Of a DNA stretch of 64,000 nt, positions 12,401 through 27,400 are shown one piece after another. The position numbers and the translations under genes are program-made. Location of the stretch: the NCBI RefSeq assembly GCF_024586455.1, contig NC_065923.1:69227076-69291075 (forward strand). Reading direction: 5' to 3'. The stretch comes from Bactrocera neohumeralis (taxonomy: Eukaryota > Arthropoda > Insecta > Diptera > Tephritidae). The notes under the pieces were generated by a model. That model saw only the letters and a list, made by a program, of their open reading frames with translations, made no database searches and had not been told where the DNA came from. Each line of letters starts with the position of its first letter. Positions within the stretch are counted from its first letter, which is position 1.

Positions 12401-15400
12401 ATCTTGCATAAAGCCAAGCCGCCGCATTTTTTGCCTTGTCAGTCAGCTTTCTAATCAAGTTTAATTAACGACTGGTGACTTATTTACATAAATGTTGCAT
12501 AGATCTTGACATTTACAATATAAGATTATGCGATAATTCATATAAAGCTGCCGCTACTTATCAGTTTCAATTCCAACAGCATTAAGAGTCATTAAGAATG
12601 CATTTTCAGTTTGACGTATTTAATATTTATTTAGTAGAAATGTTGCAAGATGGATTTAAATGAGATTAGTACACCTGCTGCTATGGAGAGATTACGTTTA
12701 TCAATTGGAACAGCACGGTATCTTTCGCTTTTTGGGTTAAATAAATCTGCCGCTGCATGGAATTTCGGAATTTACAGGTGGAATAATTTTTTTGATCACA
12801 TTTTACATATAAAATTCTAGTAGTAAAGCCTCTTCATAAAATAAAAACAAAACGTTAACTTCGCAGCGAAACTATAATACGCTTCACAGGTGCATAAAAG
12901 GGTATAAAAAGATCTTTATTATGATTTTCGGTCAGATCGGTCAGTTTCAATGGCAGCTATATGCTAAAGTGGTTCGAACTGAAAAATATGTTCTATGATT
13001 GTAGCGATGCTTTGAATAATATATGTATGTATATGTATATGTACATTTCTTTTCGACGTTTCCTTGTAGCAAACTTTTCTGTATTCAGTTCAGAGTATAA
13101 AAAGTGATAATAATAAATTGCACCTTCTCTATAGAAAAAATTTACATTTTAGAAGCTTTATAATGCAATATGAAAACGTGAATATCTTTACAATTTATTT
13201 ACAAAAAAAGTGCTAAGAAAACACTTAACACTTTTTATTTTTAAGTACTATTGCTTATTTGCTTGCAAAGTTCAAAAAGTTTACCGCTAACCTAATGAAG
13301 TAAAAGTTTTCCCAACACCAATAAAACCCCCATTAAAACTGGCAAATAAAAATAAACGTGATCTTCAATTCAGGCAACACATTATCTCTTAACAATATTA
13401 CAGTTATAAGCTGAATTAATTATTTCTGACTCAGTTTCGCTTTTGCCTAATCACGTTTTTTCATCGCTATTAAAAAAGAGTTTCACAACAAAACTTTTTG
13501 CAATATCTACAGCAATTAGATGTTTAATTTGTTTATAATTTATAGGGCGGAAGTATTTAATAAGTAATTAAAATATATGGATTCACATGTATACCCATTT
13601 AAATAAGCAGATACAACGCGCATTTGAGTTCCTGATTACTTGATTTTCCGTTTATAAATGTTTATATTCAAACTTTTTTTGTAACAACATTTTTTGAAAT
13701 AATGCTATAGTTGAATTTTGAAATGTTAAGCATTGGCAAAATATTCTATATGTCAATATTTATTATAAATAAACATTTGTTTGAAATTATTTACAAAAAA
13801 GTACTCACTTTGAAATCTCCGCATTCATTCACAATTATTCTGCCTTCAGTCAACACCTCCAAACTGCATTTAATAGCCGACAAACACTTTCTCTTCCAAA
13901 CGAGTGTTTCTGCACACTTCACTTCTCACATCTACATATCATGTTTTGCCACAAATATTTATTTTTTTTTTGCTAATTGCACCATAAAATTTTCTGTTAA
14001 ATCTCGCGCGTCACATTTCTTCACCTACCCGAAACTTCAGTTATATTATTCCCCGCGATTTACAAACAATTATTCTTGCTACTCGTCGTTATGCTAAATT
14101 GTCAGCTTAATGTTATAATACATGCCAAACAAATTTTGTACCAACAAAGCTCTTTGATGCAAAATTCCGTTTGCTTTTTCTGCGATGCACATTCACGTTT
14201 GTGCATGCTATACTCGCACTCGTTACTTGGTTGCTGCACAGGACAGCTATGTTCTGCCTCTGCCTGCGCCAATCGCTGTTGCGCACATTCTTTTCACTTG
14301 CATGAATAACATATTCGTACTCGTTACTTGGTTGCTACGCAAGACAGCTATGTTCTGCCTCTGCCTGCGCCAGTCTCTGCTACGCACATTCTTTTCACTT
14401 GCATAAATAACATACTCGTACTCGTTACTTGGTTGCTGCGCAGGACAGCTATGTTCTGCCTCTGCCTGCGCCAGTCTCTGCTACGCACATTCTTTTCACT
14501 TGCATAAATAACATACTCGTACTCGTTACTTGGTTGCTGCGCAGGACAGCTATGTTCTGCCTCTGCCTGCGCCAGTCTCCGCTACGCACATTCTTTTCAC
14601 TTGCAAAAACTCGCACTAAAAACATTGTCCACACTGTACAATCGATTAAACACTTTAATTAGTTATATTTTATCAACAAATTATGTAATTTAGTTCACAA
14701 TTAAGCAGGAAATTCAATATTTTCACTGATCAAGCGTTCGCTGTCAAAAAGGAACGGTAACTGAAAGCAACTGCTGGAAAAGGAAATTGGAATATTTTCT
14801 ATATTGAAAATGTAGGGTTGCATTAAAATAGTTAAAAAAAAAACTTACCAAATTTAATTGATTTCGAATGGCTACCCTCCGCAACAATTCATTCTGCGCA
14901 AGTCCTTACTTTTTCGCTATTTCCGTATTCCTTCTCACTACGCTATCTCTTCGCAGATGTCGCTGGCAAATACGCACAGACTCATTTCGTTATTGCATTT
15001 GTAATACACTCGTAAGAAATTACCAACAAAGTCTTCCGCTTTAACACTTCCTTCGTTATTCGTGCAATGCACACACACTCATATACACAGCCATATACAT
15101 ACATGTAATTACGCACACTTATCTCAAATGACGCGCAAGCCAGCTATGCTTAAGCGCTGCCGACGCCAGCAACTGCTGCGCAAATTCTTTTCACTTGTGC
15201 AAATTATCCGAAGAAAAACATCGCTCGCACTCTAATTGTTAGATAAATCGATTAAATAACAGCATAAGTTATATTCTAACACTAAATTACGCAATTTAAT
15301 TCACAATTTAACACGAAATTCAATATTTTACCGAGAACGCGTTACCCGCTCAACTTTTTCGACGGCAAAAGGAACGGGAACTGAAAGGAAATATTAGAAG

Positions 15401-18400
15401 AGGATGTAGAGTTGCCTTAGTTATTAAAAATTGTAATTTTAAACCGTGTCACTAATGGGAAACAATTTTGTTGTATTAGCTATTTTAAATAATTGTAGAT
15501 ATTCAGTTAAATATATTTTTCTTTTTCGTTTGTATTAACAAACTATTATTTTCATTGTCAGAGAATTTTTATTAAATCGATAAAAATAAATTGTAAGCTT
15601 TTATATTAATTTTTGTAATAACTAGGCAACCCTATTTCCTCTTCTCTCAGCTGTTATTAGTTCCCGTTCCTTTTTATTTTCAAAGCAAAAAAGTTGCTCG
15701 CTTAAACGTTAACTTGGAAAATATTAATTAGTGCTATTTTGTACTTAAAAATTAAGATTGATGTCAAAACAAATCAAATAATTTATATTAAACAATTTCT
15801 GTGTAAAATTTATTGCATGCAATATTTTTATGTAATTAATTTGTAAGTGAAAATAAAGGGCAACGCAGGAGTCGACGCCGGCAGCGGTGAAGCTTAGCTG
15901 GCAAGCGCAGTAGTTGCAGTGTATATACATACAGGTATGTATGTTTATGTTTGCAAAAATATGTAATTAATAAGCAAAGGGCATATAAATGTTAAGTTTT
16001 GTTATGTTTCACGTTTAGAAAAACAATAACAACATTGAAAGAAAAAGTAGTAAATAATTGTGGTAAAAATTTCTACAGACGAGATTGCACGGAGCTACGG
16101 TGTAAAGGAGGTGTGACATAGATTAGTGGTAGTACAAAATCTCTAATCAGTAAAATATAATATATAAGTAAATAGTGAAATATAATTAATATATAATGAA
16201 AGTGTGATTGAGTAATATGAATAATTAGAAATCTAATATTGGAGTGCAAGTTTCAACTACTGACAAAATAGACTAAAGTAAATTGAAGATATAGACATTA
16301 ACAAGTTTTACACAGGGTTTTCCAATAAGAATGATATGATTTCTAAATGTCGTTTTGGCCATTTTTAATGTGTCACGATCCGTACTATAACGGGTGATCC
16401 AAGTAAAGGTAATTTTTTCAATAGCTTTATTTTGACCGATAATGTGTGAGTTGTGTCAAGCTGTCATGTTATTTTTGTTCAGTATTGTTTGACATTTCAT
16501 CATGAAAAGACTTGCGCCTTAACAACGATTACAAATCGTTCAACTTTATTACGAAAATTCACATTCTGCGAAGAATGTGTTTGGCCTACAACATAATTGG
16601 CCTACTGAGCATACTGTGCGCAACACCATTTCCTATCTTGAGACCCAGCATTCATTATTGAATATTATTCGACCCAATATACCACGTCCAGCACGCACTG
16701 AAGAAAATATAGCAGCCGTAGCCGAGAGTGTACAAGTGGAGAGTCGATTAGGCGCCGTTCGCAGCAACTCTGACTGACGTATGGAACAACTTGACGCATT
16801 TTACATCGAGATCTTAAATTGAAAGCATACAAAATGCAGCTTGTGCAAGAACTGAAACCTTCCCAAACGACATCGTTTCGCTCTATGGGCTCTTGAAAAG
16901 TTCCAAGAAGATCCGAGCCAAATTTTGTTGATGATGATGAGGGCCATTTCTGACTCAATGGATATGTAAATAAGCAAAATTGAGACATATAGGACGAAAA
17001 ACAACCTGAAGAGATTAAAGAGCTGCCATTTCATCCAGAAAAAATAACAGTTTGGTGCGGTTTGGTGCATATTGCTTCAAATATGATACTATCAATGGCG
17101 ACAGTTATCGCGCCATGATAACCGACTATTTGATGCCTGAAATCGAAGCTCGTGAACTCGGCGACATTTGGTTTCAATTGCACGGCGCCACATCCCACAA
17201 ATCTTATCAATAAATGGATTTATTGAGAGAACACTTCGGTGAGCAGATAGTTTTACATTTTGGTCCGGTCGATTGACTACCAAGATCATGTGATATTACA
17301 CCGTTAGACTATTTCCTGTGGGAATATGTAAAATCTTAAGTCTATACTCTCTAGGCACTTGAGCAAAACCTCACGCGTAGTTTTTGCGAGTTATCAGTCC
17401 AAATGCTCGAACGAGTCATCGAGCCTCTGTGTTTTTTCTGTCAACAAGTAGGGAAGCTCAAATCGGATCACCCTTTATATGGAAATTCTGCATCTATAAC
17501 TTAGTTTTACTACATTTATGTAAATATTTTGTCTCTTTCTTACAAATTTTAAAAAGTGAGCTAATAATTTTTACTGCTAGCTGCAAAATATAAATACGAG
17601 CTGAACTACTAGGATATCACAGTGAAAAAATAAAACCAAATGTTTAACATGATCGTGTGTACAAAATCATTCCTATATATTCGTATATTTACACAGATTT
17701 ATATGTTAATTACTGCAGTGAAATTATAAATTTAATAGTCGACATGTGTCGGAGCGCAAATTATAATTTAAGACGTGAGTTATGCGGGGAAAATAAAAAA
17801 GTGATATTCAAAGAATTGAATGAAGTGGAATAAATTGCAAAAATATACATATATAATATATAGTTAGGGGACTCCCAACTTGTCATAACACATCATGAAA
17901 TCATAAAATTATAAATTTTTAAACTTTTTTAAAACAAATTGTTGTTGTATGGAATCAAAAATGAGTCTTCGCAATTATAATTCCCAACGCTATGTTTTCG
18001 GTTCATTATAACTTATAACTTTATGGCACTAGTATATGTATAAATATAATCATCATATATCAATATACTGTCTTCACATACATATTATCATATTATATAA
18101 TATACATAAATATGCGCATAAGTGAATACATATCGTCACCTAAAGTCAAAACGTATCATCAAAATTGTAGAATTTTTATCATATTATATTTTTAATATTT
18201 TTTTTTTTTTATGAATTTGAAATGAATTTTTGATGACTCATGCCCAGCTCTTGACCGATGCTACGGCTGCTACTATGCCGGTCTCTTTCGACCAATTCAG
18301 CGATTTTATCGCAATTTTCGACGAGAGGCCTTCCGGAGCGTGGCGCAACTTCGACCACCTCTACACCAGAACGAAAAAGTTGAAACCATCGTTGTGCGGT

Positions 18401-21400
18401 GGAAATGGAAACTGCATCGGGTCCATAAACTGCACTAATTTTATTGGAGGCTTGAGATCATCAAAAAAATGTAAAATAGTATTTTCTCTTTATTTTGCTC
18501 CATGTTTTTACTCACGAACGACTTAAAAGAAACGACAATCAATCAAACACAAGTTAGCGCGTGAAATTAGCATGACCCGATGCGACGAATAAAACTATTT
18601 AGTTTTATGACAACCTATTATATGTATCATAAAATTTTAACCCCCCGCTGACAGATATAACCGATATGTAACCGATAAGTAACCAATATATAACCAATTT
18701 ATAACCAAAACTCAAATTTTGCTTCAATATGAGTGGTGTCTATTATATCGTTTTTCTTCGCCTGTAAACTTATTAGTGATATTACGTTATTTTGCATTTT
18801 TAGTGACGATATGAAATTATATGGGTATAGTATATTTATAAAGAACATTCCCTTTCTATCACGGACAGTGAAAGATCTTCAATATACCGTCTTTTCATAC
18901 ATATTACCATATTATATAACATACATAAACTCAAATTTATTTGCACATATATAGTTTACAATGATCGCTCATAAATTCCTAACTACAACTACAAAATTGT
19001 ATGCGTCTATTCACTGAAATAAAAGCATTAATTGCCAACGCAGAGTTTGCATGCAAATATGCTTCTGAACAAGTGCGAATAATAGAGACAAATTGATTAT
19101 TGTAGACATATGCATAGGCAGGTATGTCTACAAATATGTGAATATGTATATAACAATGCTTATGACCAACGCCTGCGCATGGTATGCATATTCTTAGGTG
19201 TGCATGTTTGTAGAACTCAATAAAATCTATGCAAATTTGTATGCGTTGCGCATAGATTTTACTGTCGCCAACGTCCAGCGTTACTAAAAAGCGGATGGGT
19301 GGCGTCGCAACTGAACTGTTTTACCATATTTTTATGCACTTGTGTGTATATACCAGCATTTTTATATTATATGCGTGTAGAGACGACAAAAAAGATGAAG
19401 AGATGTGAAACCTGCAAGGAAATTTTTTTATATACTTTGCTGTTAGATGCCAAATTTGAAAAAAAAATTTTCGGAGTTTATAAATTTTACTATACAATTT
19501 TACTGTTAGCTATTACAGCAGCAAAAATTCATATTCAGTATCCAAAAATGTGTTTTATTTTTCCTACAGCGTTTGCAGTTATTGTTTTTTAAACGTAATC
19601 TTAGTCGCCTAGCTGATTTATAAACTGCGAATCGTTGACTTCCACAAAAACACTAAGGCGCACACAAACATGCTTGCCATAAAAAATGGCGAAAAGTTTG
19701 GCAAATTTCGTCAGCAATAGATTTGTCACACTTGTCGGCGATTTGTTTAAGTTTTTGGTCGGATGCCAACTTGCTTCCTACATAGCTTAAAATCTATGTT
19801 AATTAAACGCAACTGAAAGTAAGCTTGCGTGCGCACAATGTACCCAACACCTGCGCACTTATACAGCTAAGTATATATCGTTACCTAAAATGCAAAACAA
19901 CGTATCATCAAAAAGAGCGAAATTGAGTTTTTAGTGCTTACGACTCACTAGATCATATTACATATATATAGCATAAAATTTGCAGCTGAAATTTGCAGCT
20001 GCTGCTGTCAGACATAACCATAACCAATATATAACCATTTTATAACCAATATATAACCATTTTATAACCAATATATAACCATTTTATAACCAATATATAA
20101 CCATTTTATAACCAATATATAACCATTTTATAACCAAATATATAACCATTTTATAACCTATATATAACCATTTTATAACCAAAACTCAAAATTTGTTTCA
20201 ATATGTGTGGTTTCTATTATATCGTTTTTCCTTCGCCCTAACTTATGAATAGTGATGTTACGTTATTTTGCAGTTTAGGTGACGATATACACATATAACT
20301 ATATACATATATAATTATATTTATGTATATATATATATATATATATGTATATGTACCGCTTATAAGCGTGCGAACATTGCTCAAAACGCGTGCGTGACCG
20401 AAATGAACGAAATTGAGCGTAAAAGCCAATAAACCTTTCATTCAACACTGTACTATTTATGTACTTTATTTATATATACATATGTATGTACATACATACT
20501 TGTATATTATTTATTGTGCAATATTTTATGTAGCAATTGCCAGATTTGTATGCCTAGCAAACCCTTTCGCTACATTTTATAGCTATTCAAGCAATAGTTT
20601 AGCACATTTGCGCACACAGACATAAACATTAATAAACGCAAATATTTTTTCACAAACATGTTACTTATACATATATACATATGTATGTAGTTGTTGAATA
20701 TTATTAACACCGCATCATTTGGCGGTTGCGATATTCAGCTAGCACATGCACTAAGTCTCAGTTCAAGGCTTGTTAGCCGTTAGTTTGGAAAATACCAACA
20801 GTGAGTAACGAAAATGTGCAGCTTTATATAGTAGGGGCTTTATTGCTAAATTATAATAATAATTATTATTATTTAAGAAATTTCGAACATATGTTGCATT
20901 ATTTGGTAGTTGAACGGAGTTTCATCTCCAATTTATGCGGTATCGGTATGCCTTGCTATCGAAAAATGCTAAGCTCACAAGCTTCAAATTCAACTGTAAA
21001 CTGAAGACGGATTTTTATAATTAATATTTTTATGTTCGAAATACACTAGTGTGTTTAAAATTGTGTGTATTGTGAATTAATTGTTTAAAAAAATTAGTTA
21101 CAAAAATTTAGCTACAAATATGTGTATGTATGTATGTACGTACGTCTATGATAAAATCTACATAAAATCAAGTAAAATTGTTAACTACGGTTGCACCAAA
21201 GCTATAATACCCTACACAGATGCATTCATTATAACATAAAAGGGTATAAAATAACTTAATCTTAATTTTGAGCGTTAAGTTTGTATGACAGCTGTATGCT
21301 ATAGTGGTCTGATCTGAACAATTTTTTCGGAAATTGTAGCGTTCTCTTAGCAAATAAACCGTACCAAAATTCGTAAAGATATCTTGTCAAATAAAAAAGT

Positions 21401-24400
21401 TTTCCATACAAGCACTTAATTTTGTTTGTACCGTTTGTATGACAGCTATAACCTATAGTAACCCAATCTGAATAATTCCTACACAGATAGTAGCATGCTT
21501 CCGTATAATTATCTATAAAAAATTTCTTGTAGATAATTTAACAAATAAAAAAGTTTTTCACACAAAGACTTGTATTCGATTGATCAGTTTGTATGGCAGC
21601 TATATGCTATAGTGGTATGATCTAAATAATTCCTACACATATAGTAGCATGCTTCCGTATAATTATCTATAAAAAATTTCTTGTAGTTAGTTTAAAAAAT
21701 AAAAAAGTTTTTCATACAAAGACTTGATTTTGATTGATCAGTTTGTATGGCAGCTATAACCTATAGTAGTCCGATATCGACGATTCCATCAAATAAATAG
21801 CTTCTTAGGTAGAAAAGAAGGTATGCAAAATTTCAGATTGATATCTTAATAATTCACATATCTACAGACAGAAGGACATGGCGAGATACACTCAGCTCGT
21901 CACGCTGATCGTTTTTATATGCATGTTCAAGGTATACTAAATATTTCCCTCAATTTACTTTCGAGTATATTTGTTTACGATGCGATCTATATTAAAATGA
22001 TAAGCTACTTTGGTGGGCAAATGTAAATATCGTAACAATTTCACATATTCAATATTCATTGAGACCGATTTATGCTAAACAAAAGTCCTTATAATTCAGT
22101 TTTTTTATATTACAAATTGAAATGACACTTAAAAATAATCTCACATATACATATGTATATGAAAACCGAACTGCTGCTTTTTATTGCATACTACAGTACT
22201 TCCATAAACTATCAATTATATACAACCAACTGCCGCTACTAAACAAACGTCTCAAACATAAGTATTATTTAAAGTTTTTTGAGCGTAAATCATGTGCTAT
22301 ATACAACTGTTGTATGATTGTCGCATAACATTTGCTATATATTAATTTATTTTACTATTTCTAATATAAATAATAACATTTATTTACAATAATTACACCG
22401 CTTCATTTACTACACTCATATATAACAGGTAGCAGTCGTTGTGTAGGGGGCGTATACGCAATATTTCGGCACAATTTTATTGTGATTTCATTTTTCTGCA
22501 CTATTTAGCATTCAAGTCAGCAATTTAGCCAACAAAACATTGCCAATTTAGCATAGTATGAAAAAATTTTATAAACACACATACTTACTTACATACATGT
22601 ATGTATGTTTAAGTTGACATACTTAAATTAAACACTAAAGTAGCAATTTAGTCAGCGGCTACGATAACGGTGCAATTTATGCTTAATGTGTTGAGAAATT
22701 GAATTTTACTATTTATTTTAACATTAACTATTATTTATTTTATTGTTTGCCGAGCAGAAGCTGTATGACGCTTTAGTTTTGAAGCCATAAATGGATAAAT
22801 TTTCATACAAGTTACAGCTGATATTTAATTATGACTGTATTTGCGTTACTTACGGCATACGTATTTCTCAAATAACGGTAATGGTAATGATTTTAAAAAC
22901 AAAGAAGCGAAAACTAAAACTTCGAGTACAGTGTAGCTAAGATAGACTGCTCAAATGCATTTTTTTTTTATCGGATAAAAGTTCATTAGAAGAGCTTTAA
23001 CTTGATTTTGATTGGTGAATTTGTATGGCAGCTATATGCTATAGTAGTTCGATCTAAACAATACTTGCAAAGATTGTAGCGTTGCTTTGGGCAATATCGT
23101 ATGTCAAATGTCGTGCAGATATCTTTTCAAATAAGAAAGTTTTTCATACTAGGATTAGAGTTTGATCGTTCAGTTTGTATGACAGCTATATGCTATAGTC
23201 ATCAGATCTAAACCATAGATTCGAAGATTGTAGCGATATCTTTAATAATAATCTCTGCAAAATTTCGTGTAGATACCTGCTCAAATAAAAAAGTTTTCCA
23301 TACAGGCACTAGATTCTTATCGATAAGTTTGTATGGCAGCTATATGATATAGTGATCCGATCTAAACGATTTTTTCATGGAATATACCACTGCCTTGGGA
23401 AATATCGTATGTCAAATGTAGGGCAGATATCTTTTCAAATAAAAAAGTTTTTGATACTAGGATTAGAGTTTGATCGTTCAGTTTATATGGCAGCTATATG
23501 ATATAGTGATCCGATCTGAACGATTTCTTCATGGAATATACCATTGCCTTGGGGAATATTGTATGTCGAATATCGTGAATATACTTTGTCAAAAAAAAAA
23601 AGTTTTCACACAAAAACTTGATTTGATCGGTCAGTTTGTATGCCAGCTATACGCTATAATAGTCAGAACTGAATAAGTTGTTCAGAGATTGTAGCGCTCT
23701 CTTAAACAGTTATCTATACCAATTTTTTTTAAAGATGTCTTTTTAATTAAAAAAGTTTTCCATACAAGGATTAGATTTTTATCGATTACTTTGTACGGCA
23801 GCTATATGCTATAGTGGTCCGATATCGGTGGTTCCGACAAATAAGCAGCCTCTTGAAGAGAAGAGAACCTGTACAAAATTTCAAAGCGATATCTCAAAAA
23901 TTTACCTAGTAGTTAAACCGACATAGCTCACACTCTTCCTTCTGGATCTTGAAAACCGTGTAGCTAACTTAACATACCCTGTTCAATGTATAGAAATACA
24001 TACAAGTATATAGAACCATCTTAGCAACACTTCCTTGCAAAATATATTTGTTTTTATGAATGTCTAAAAATCTAGCTAATTACTGACTAAACAACAAGCT
24101 GGTGTCAGACAAATATTTTCCCGATTGAACTAATAAATATTTTTCGACCAGTTGCATTGATTGTTGCATAATTAACAAAAGTAAATATTATGAGCGTAAA
24201 TGAGTACGTAAGCGGCTTAAAAACAAGCATATGTTGTTGCTAATTAACCACTAAACTTCAAACTGAGAACAATAGTGTAATATCGAATGCCTGAAAGTGA
24301 GTGGCACTAAGCAATTTATTTACGAGGGCTATCGCCATAAACACAGTATAAAGAATGGATAAACTAAAATCTTAGTAACTGTTAACACTAAAATAGTAAA

Positions 24401-27400
24401 TTGACGCACTAGCAACTGAAAGTAACACAAGTTTTGGCAATTGGTCCATTATACATTGTTCAAGGTTCTTATAAAGATTGTGGAGAATGGCGTTAATCGA
24501 GTTTTAAAAATATCATAATTAACCAGACAGGCTTAAGAGATTGACCTCCTAAATCGATTAGTTAGTCTTGCAGTGCCTTAAGTAAGGCGAAGACTGTGTC
24601 CAAGGACAAGCAGATACCTCAAATGTATCTTAATAAAATCTTAAGAGGAAATCCAATATCGGGACTGCAAGACGGAAGGATTACTAAGTGTTACCAAGCC
24701 TTTTGTAGGCAGCTATTGTGTCCAGGGAGAAGCAGATACCTTAAAAAGAATCTTTGTAAGATTTTAAAACACAATCTTACATCGGAACCGCAAGGCGGAC
24801 CCAACACTCTGCCGTAAAGTCGGGTAAGAGTATTGAAAATGCTCGATCCAAGACTAACAGACTATAAGTATAAGTAACAACTCTTTTAAAACGTTCATAA
24901 CTGAGCTCAGTTTAAGATGGAGGCTGGCAAACTGTTGTTCTCAGAGCATATTTATTTAGTATTTCTATATAAAATGAGTATACACAGTCTAGAATGTACA
25001 TCCAACAGCACTAACCGGTCTTTCAATAGCCGATGCACAAAAATTCTCCGTCTACTATTTCTGTAAAGATCGAGAAGGCTGCAGGAAATGTCTAAAGCAG
25101 GACAGCAGGGAAATAATGGAGTATATTTTGAGTACTTGAGCCGCATTGGCAAGACTACACTGTAAGCATCTGAGGTCTCCACGGTATGATACACTGGAAG
25201 AGGTATCGATAATGTTAAAAATCGCGTCAAACGCGGGCATCCTAACGGATGTCAACTCCTGATGGATCAAGCAGCTGAACTCCATCTGGTATCGCAAAGG
25301 CCCAATAGTGGTATACGCGTGGCTTATTGGCCTACCAGATTAACTTAACCTGACCTAACTATTTCTATGACAGAAACCAATAAAAAACTGAAATATAAAC
25401 AATTATCGAGGCTTTAGTTTCATAAACTTATTTTTAAAACAATATATTATACCCTAAAATATATAAAATACACCCAATTCTAAAAATTCTCAATAACAAA
25501 TTGCTTCCTTTTTCCAGGGTCTCGAGCATTTGATGTACAATCTAGGCTTGGGACAAATCGAGTTCGAGCCAGAGCATACAGTCGACGTACATCGTCCAAA
25601 GGGTTTTAAAATAGATGATGATGCACAATTGACTGCTTATTTTGAGCAGAAAAATTTGCAATTCCAACCCACCGACGAAGATATACAAGTCTTAACGCAA
25701 AAAAATGCTCAAGGCAAGGTCACCGACGAATTGGACATACTCATGAAGGAGAAGGAAAAAGGCATTTTGTTGGAGTTCAAAGAGATGCATGATCCAAAGC
25801 ATAGACATCCGCGTGATAGTGGTAAGTAAAGTGAGACATTAAGAGCAATTAAGTATTTCTTGATAATATTTTCGACGGAGATATACATATATGGATAGGG
25901 AGGAGTCCGTGAGAAAAGGCGCAATGAGCTTTTTTCAAGAATGGTTCGAAGAAAGTAGAGAAGGTTCGAAGGGAAGTTTTCTGTAAACAGCTTTCCGTCT
26001 GTCTTTGATTTAGACCACCGGACCACTGTAGTGCTTTTCAAACAAAAGTGACGGCTAGTAAGGTGACAGTAGAGGTACTGCTATGAATACAGCCTCTTTC
26101 CGGGTGGTGAGCTTTAATCCGACAGCAGAGCGGGCAATACCAGCGCTGAACTCGTTCAAATCTAGTCAAGAAGTGTCTGTTCTCACTATAAATAACATCA
26201 AGCTACTTGTTGTTGTTGTTATAGCGTCAGAATTAAGCCGAGTTGACAGTCCTTGGGCGGATAAAAATGCGGGTCCGTTCCGGTTACGTAGACCCGACTG
26301 TCATGAGAACGGCTACTTCATCAGCAGACTCAGTTGGGTGCCGTCATAGCGAAATCGCTTTTAATTGCAAAGTCGATGAGACAGCCAGTGAAGGCACTCT
26401 TGCCCGCTCACATAGGAATGGGAACGAGTTGCACATCCGTTATCATCTTGCGTTCTAGCAGTGGGCTAATGGACCTCGCGCGGGCTTAACAGGCGCTGGT
26501 CGACAAACCGCTCCTGTGCGATTTGACAATCCTTCTGTCCTAAAGTAGAACGCAGGAGATCTATCGAACTACGGGCACTTAGCCAAGTTAATCTTGCCGC
26601 AATCGTAGTTGCTCTTACTGGACATTGTTCTATATGTATTCATTCGGCAAGGCTAAAAATCTTGTCGGACGCAAGTTGTCAAACTTGTAAGGAGAAGGAC
26701 GCAAGTTACTAAACTAGGAGGATGAGTTGCAAACATCACCTCACCCCATTGTCCAGCCTTCGCAAGACTGTGGTTGAAACAGTCTTACATTCGTCGCACC
26801 AGGAGATAAAGCCGACACAGACATTAGCCGTCTCAGCAACCTTAGGATGGGCCCAAAACGCTTTCTCGATTTATGAGGGTCTTATGATTAATTATATTGA
26901 AGTTGTAGGTACCCCAACAGACCGGCGTTCTAAGTGCGTTGCGCGTAAGGATCGACCTCTGAACCTAACCTAACAAACGAATGAAATATCACTAACTATT
27001 TTTCAAATAAGCTGCTCCATTCAGAACGGTCTCGAGATTAGCAATCAACCAATTGCACTCCACATCTCTTCAATACAATTTCTTCTAGAAAATTCTAGCC
27101 TTTTAAATTAGTATCCGCAGTTCTTCACTCAAAAATTGCATAATTGTCTATGTTAAGGTTGCCAACCTTTACAAAATTGACCTCAAAACATTGAATAAAC
27201 ACTTTCCTCAATCAATTCGATACTTTATGTTTACTATAATCAGTTTGACCTCCACTTTGTCGGCAAATATTAGTATGAAGTAATAATGAGCACGTCAACG
27301 GTGAAGATTTGTACACATACTACATTCCACAAAGGCAACTGTCACAAAGCCAACAATTGAAATGTCAATTTAGTGGCATTTTTACAATAAAAATCGCAGG

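Noticed and set aside
13711..14097. 128-codon plus-strand frame
   Set aside because: Low-complexity composition (F, I, S, Y rich), no recognisable domain, sits in a large AT-rich intron.
14218..14610. Regular repeat that could suggest a CRISPR array
   Set aside because: The repeats are head-to-tail without unique spacers, in an insect intron; it is a plain tandem repeat.
19299..19592. 97-codon frame with possible membrane segments
   Set aside because: Hydrophobicity is what AT-rich DNA gives by chance; no homologue recognised.
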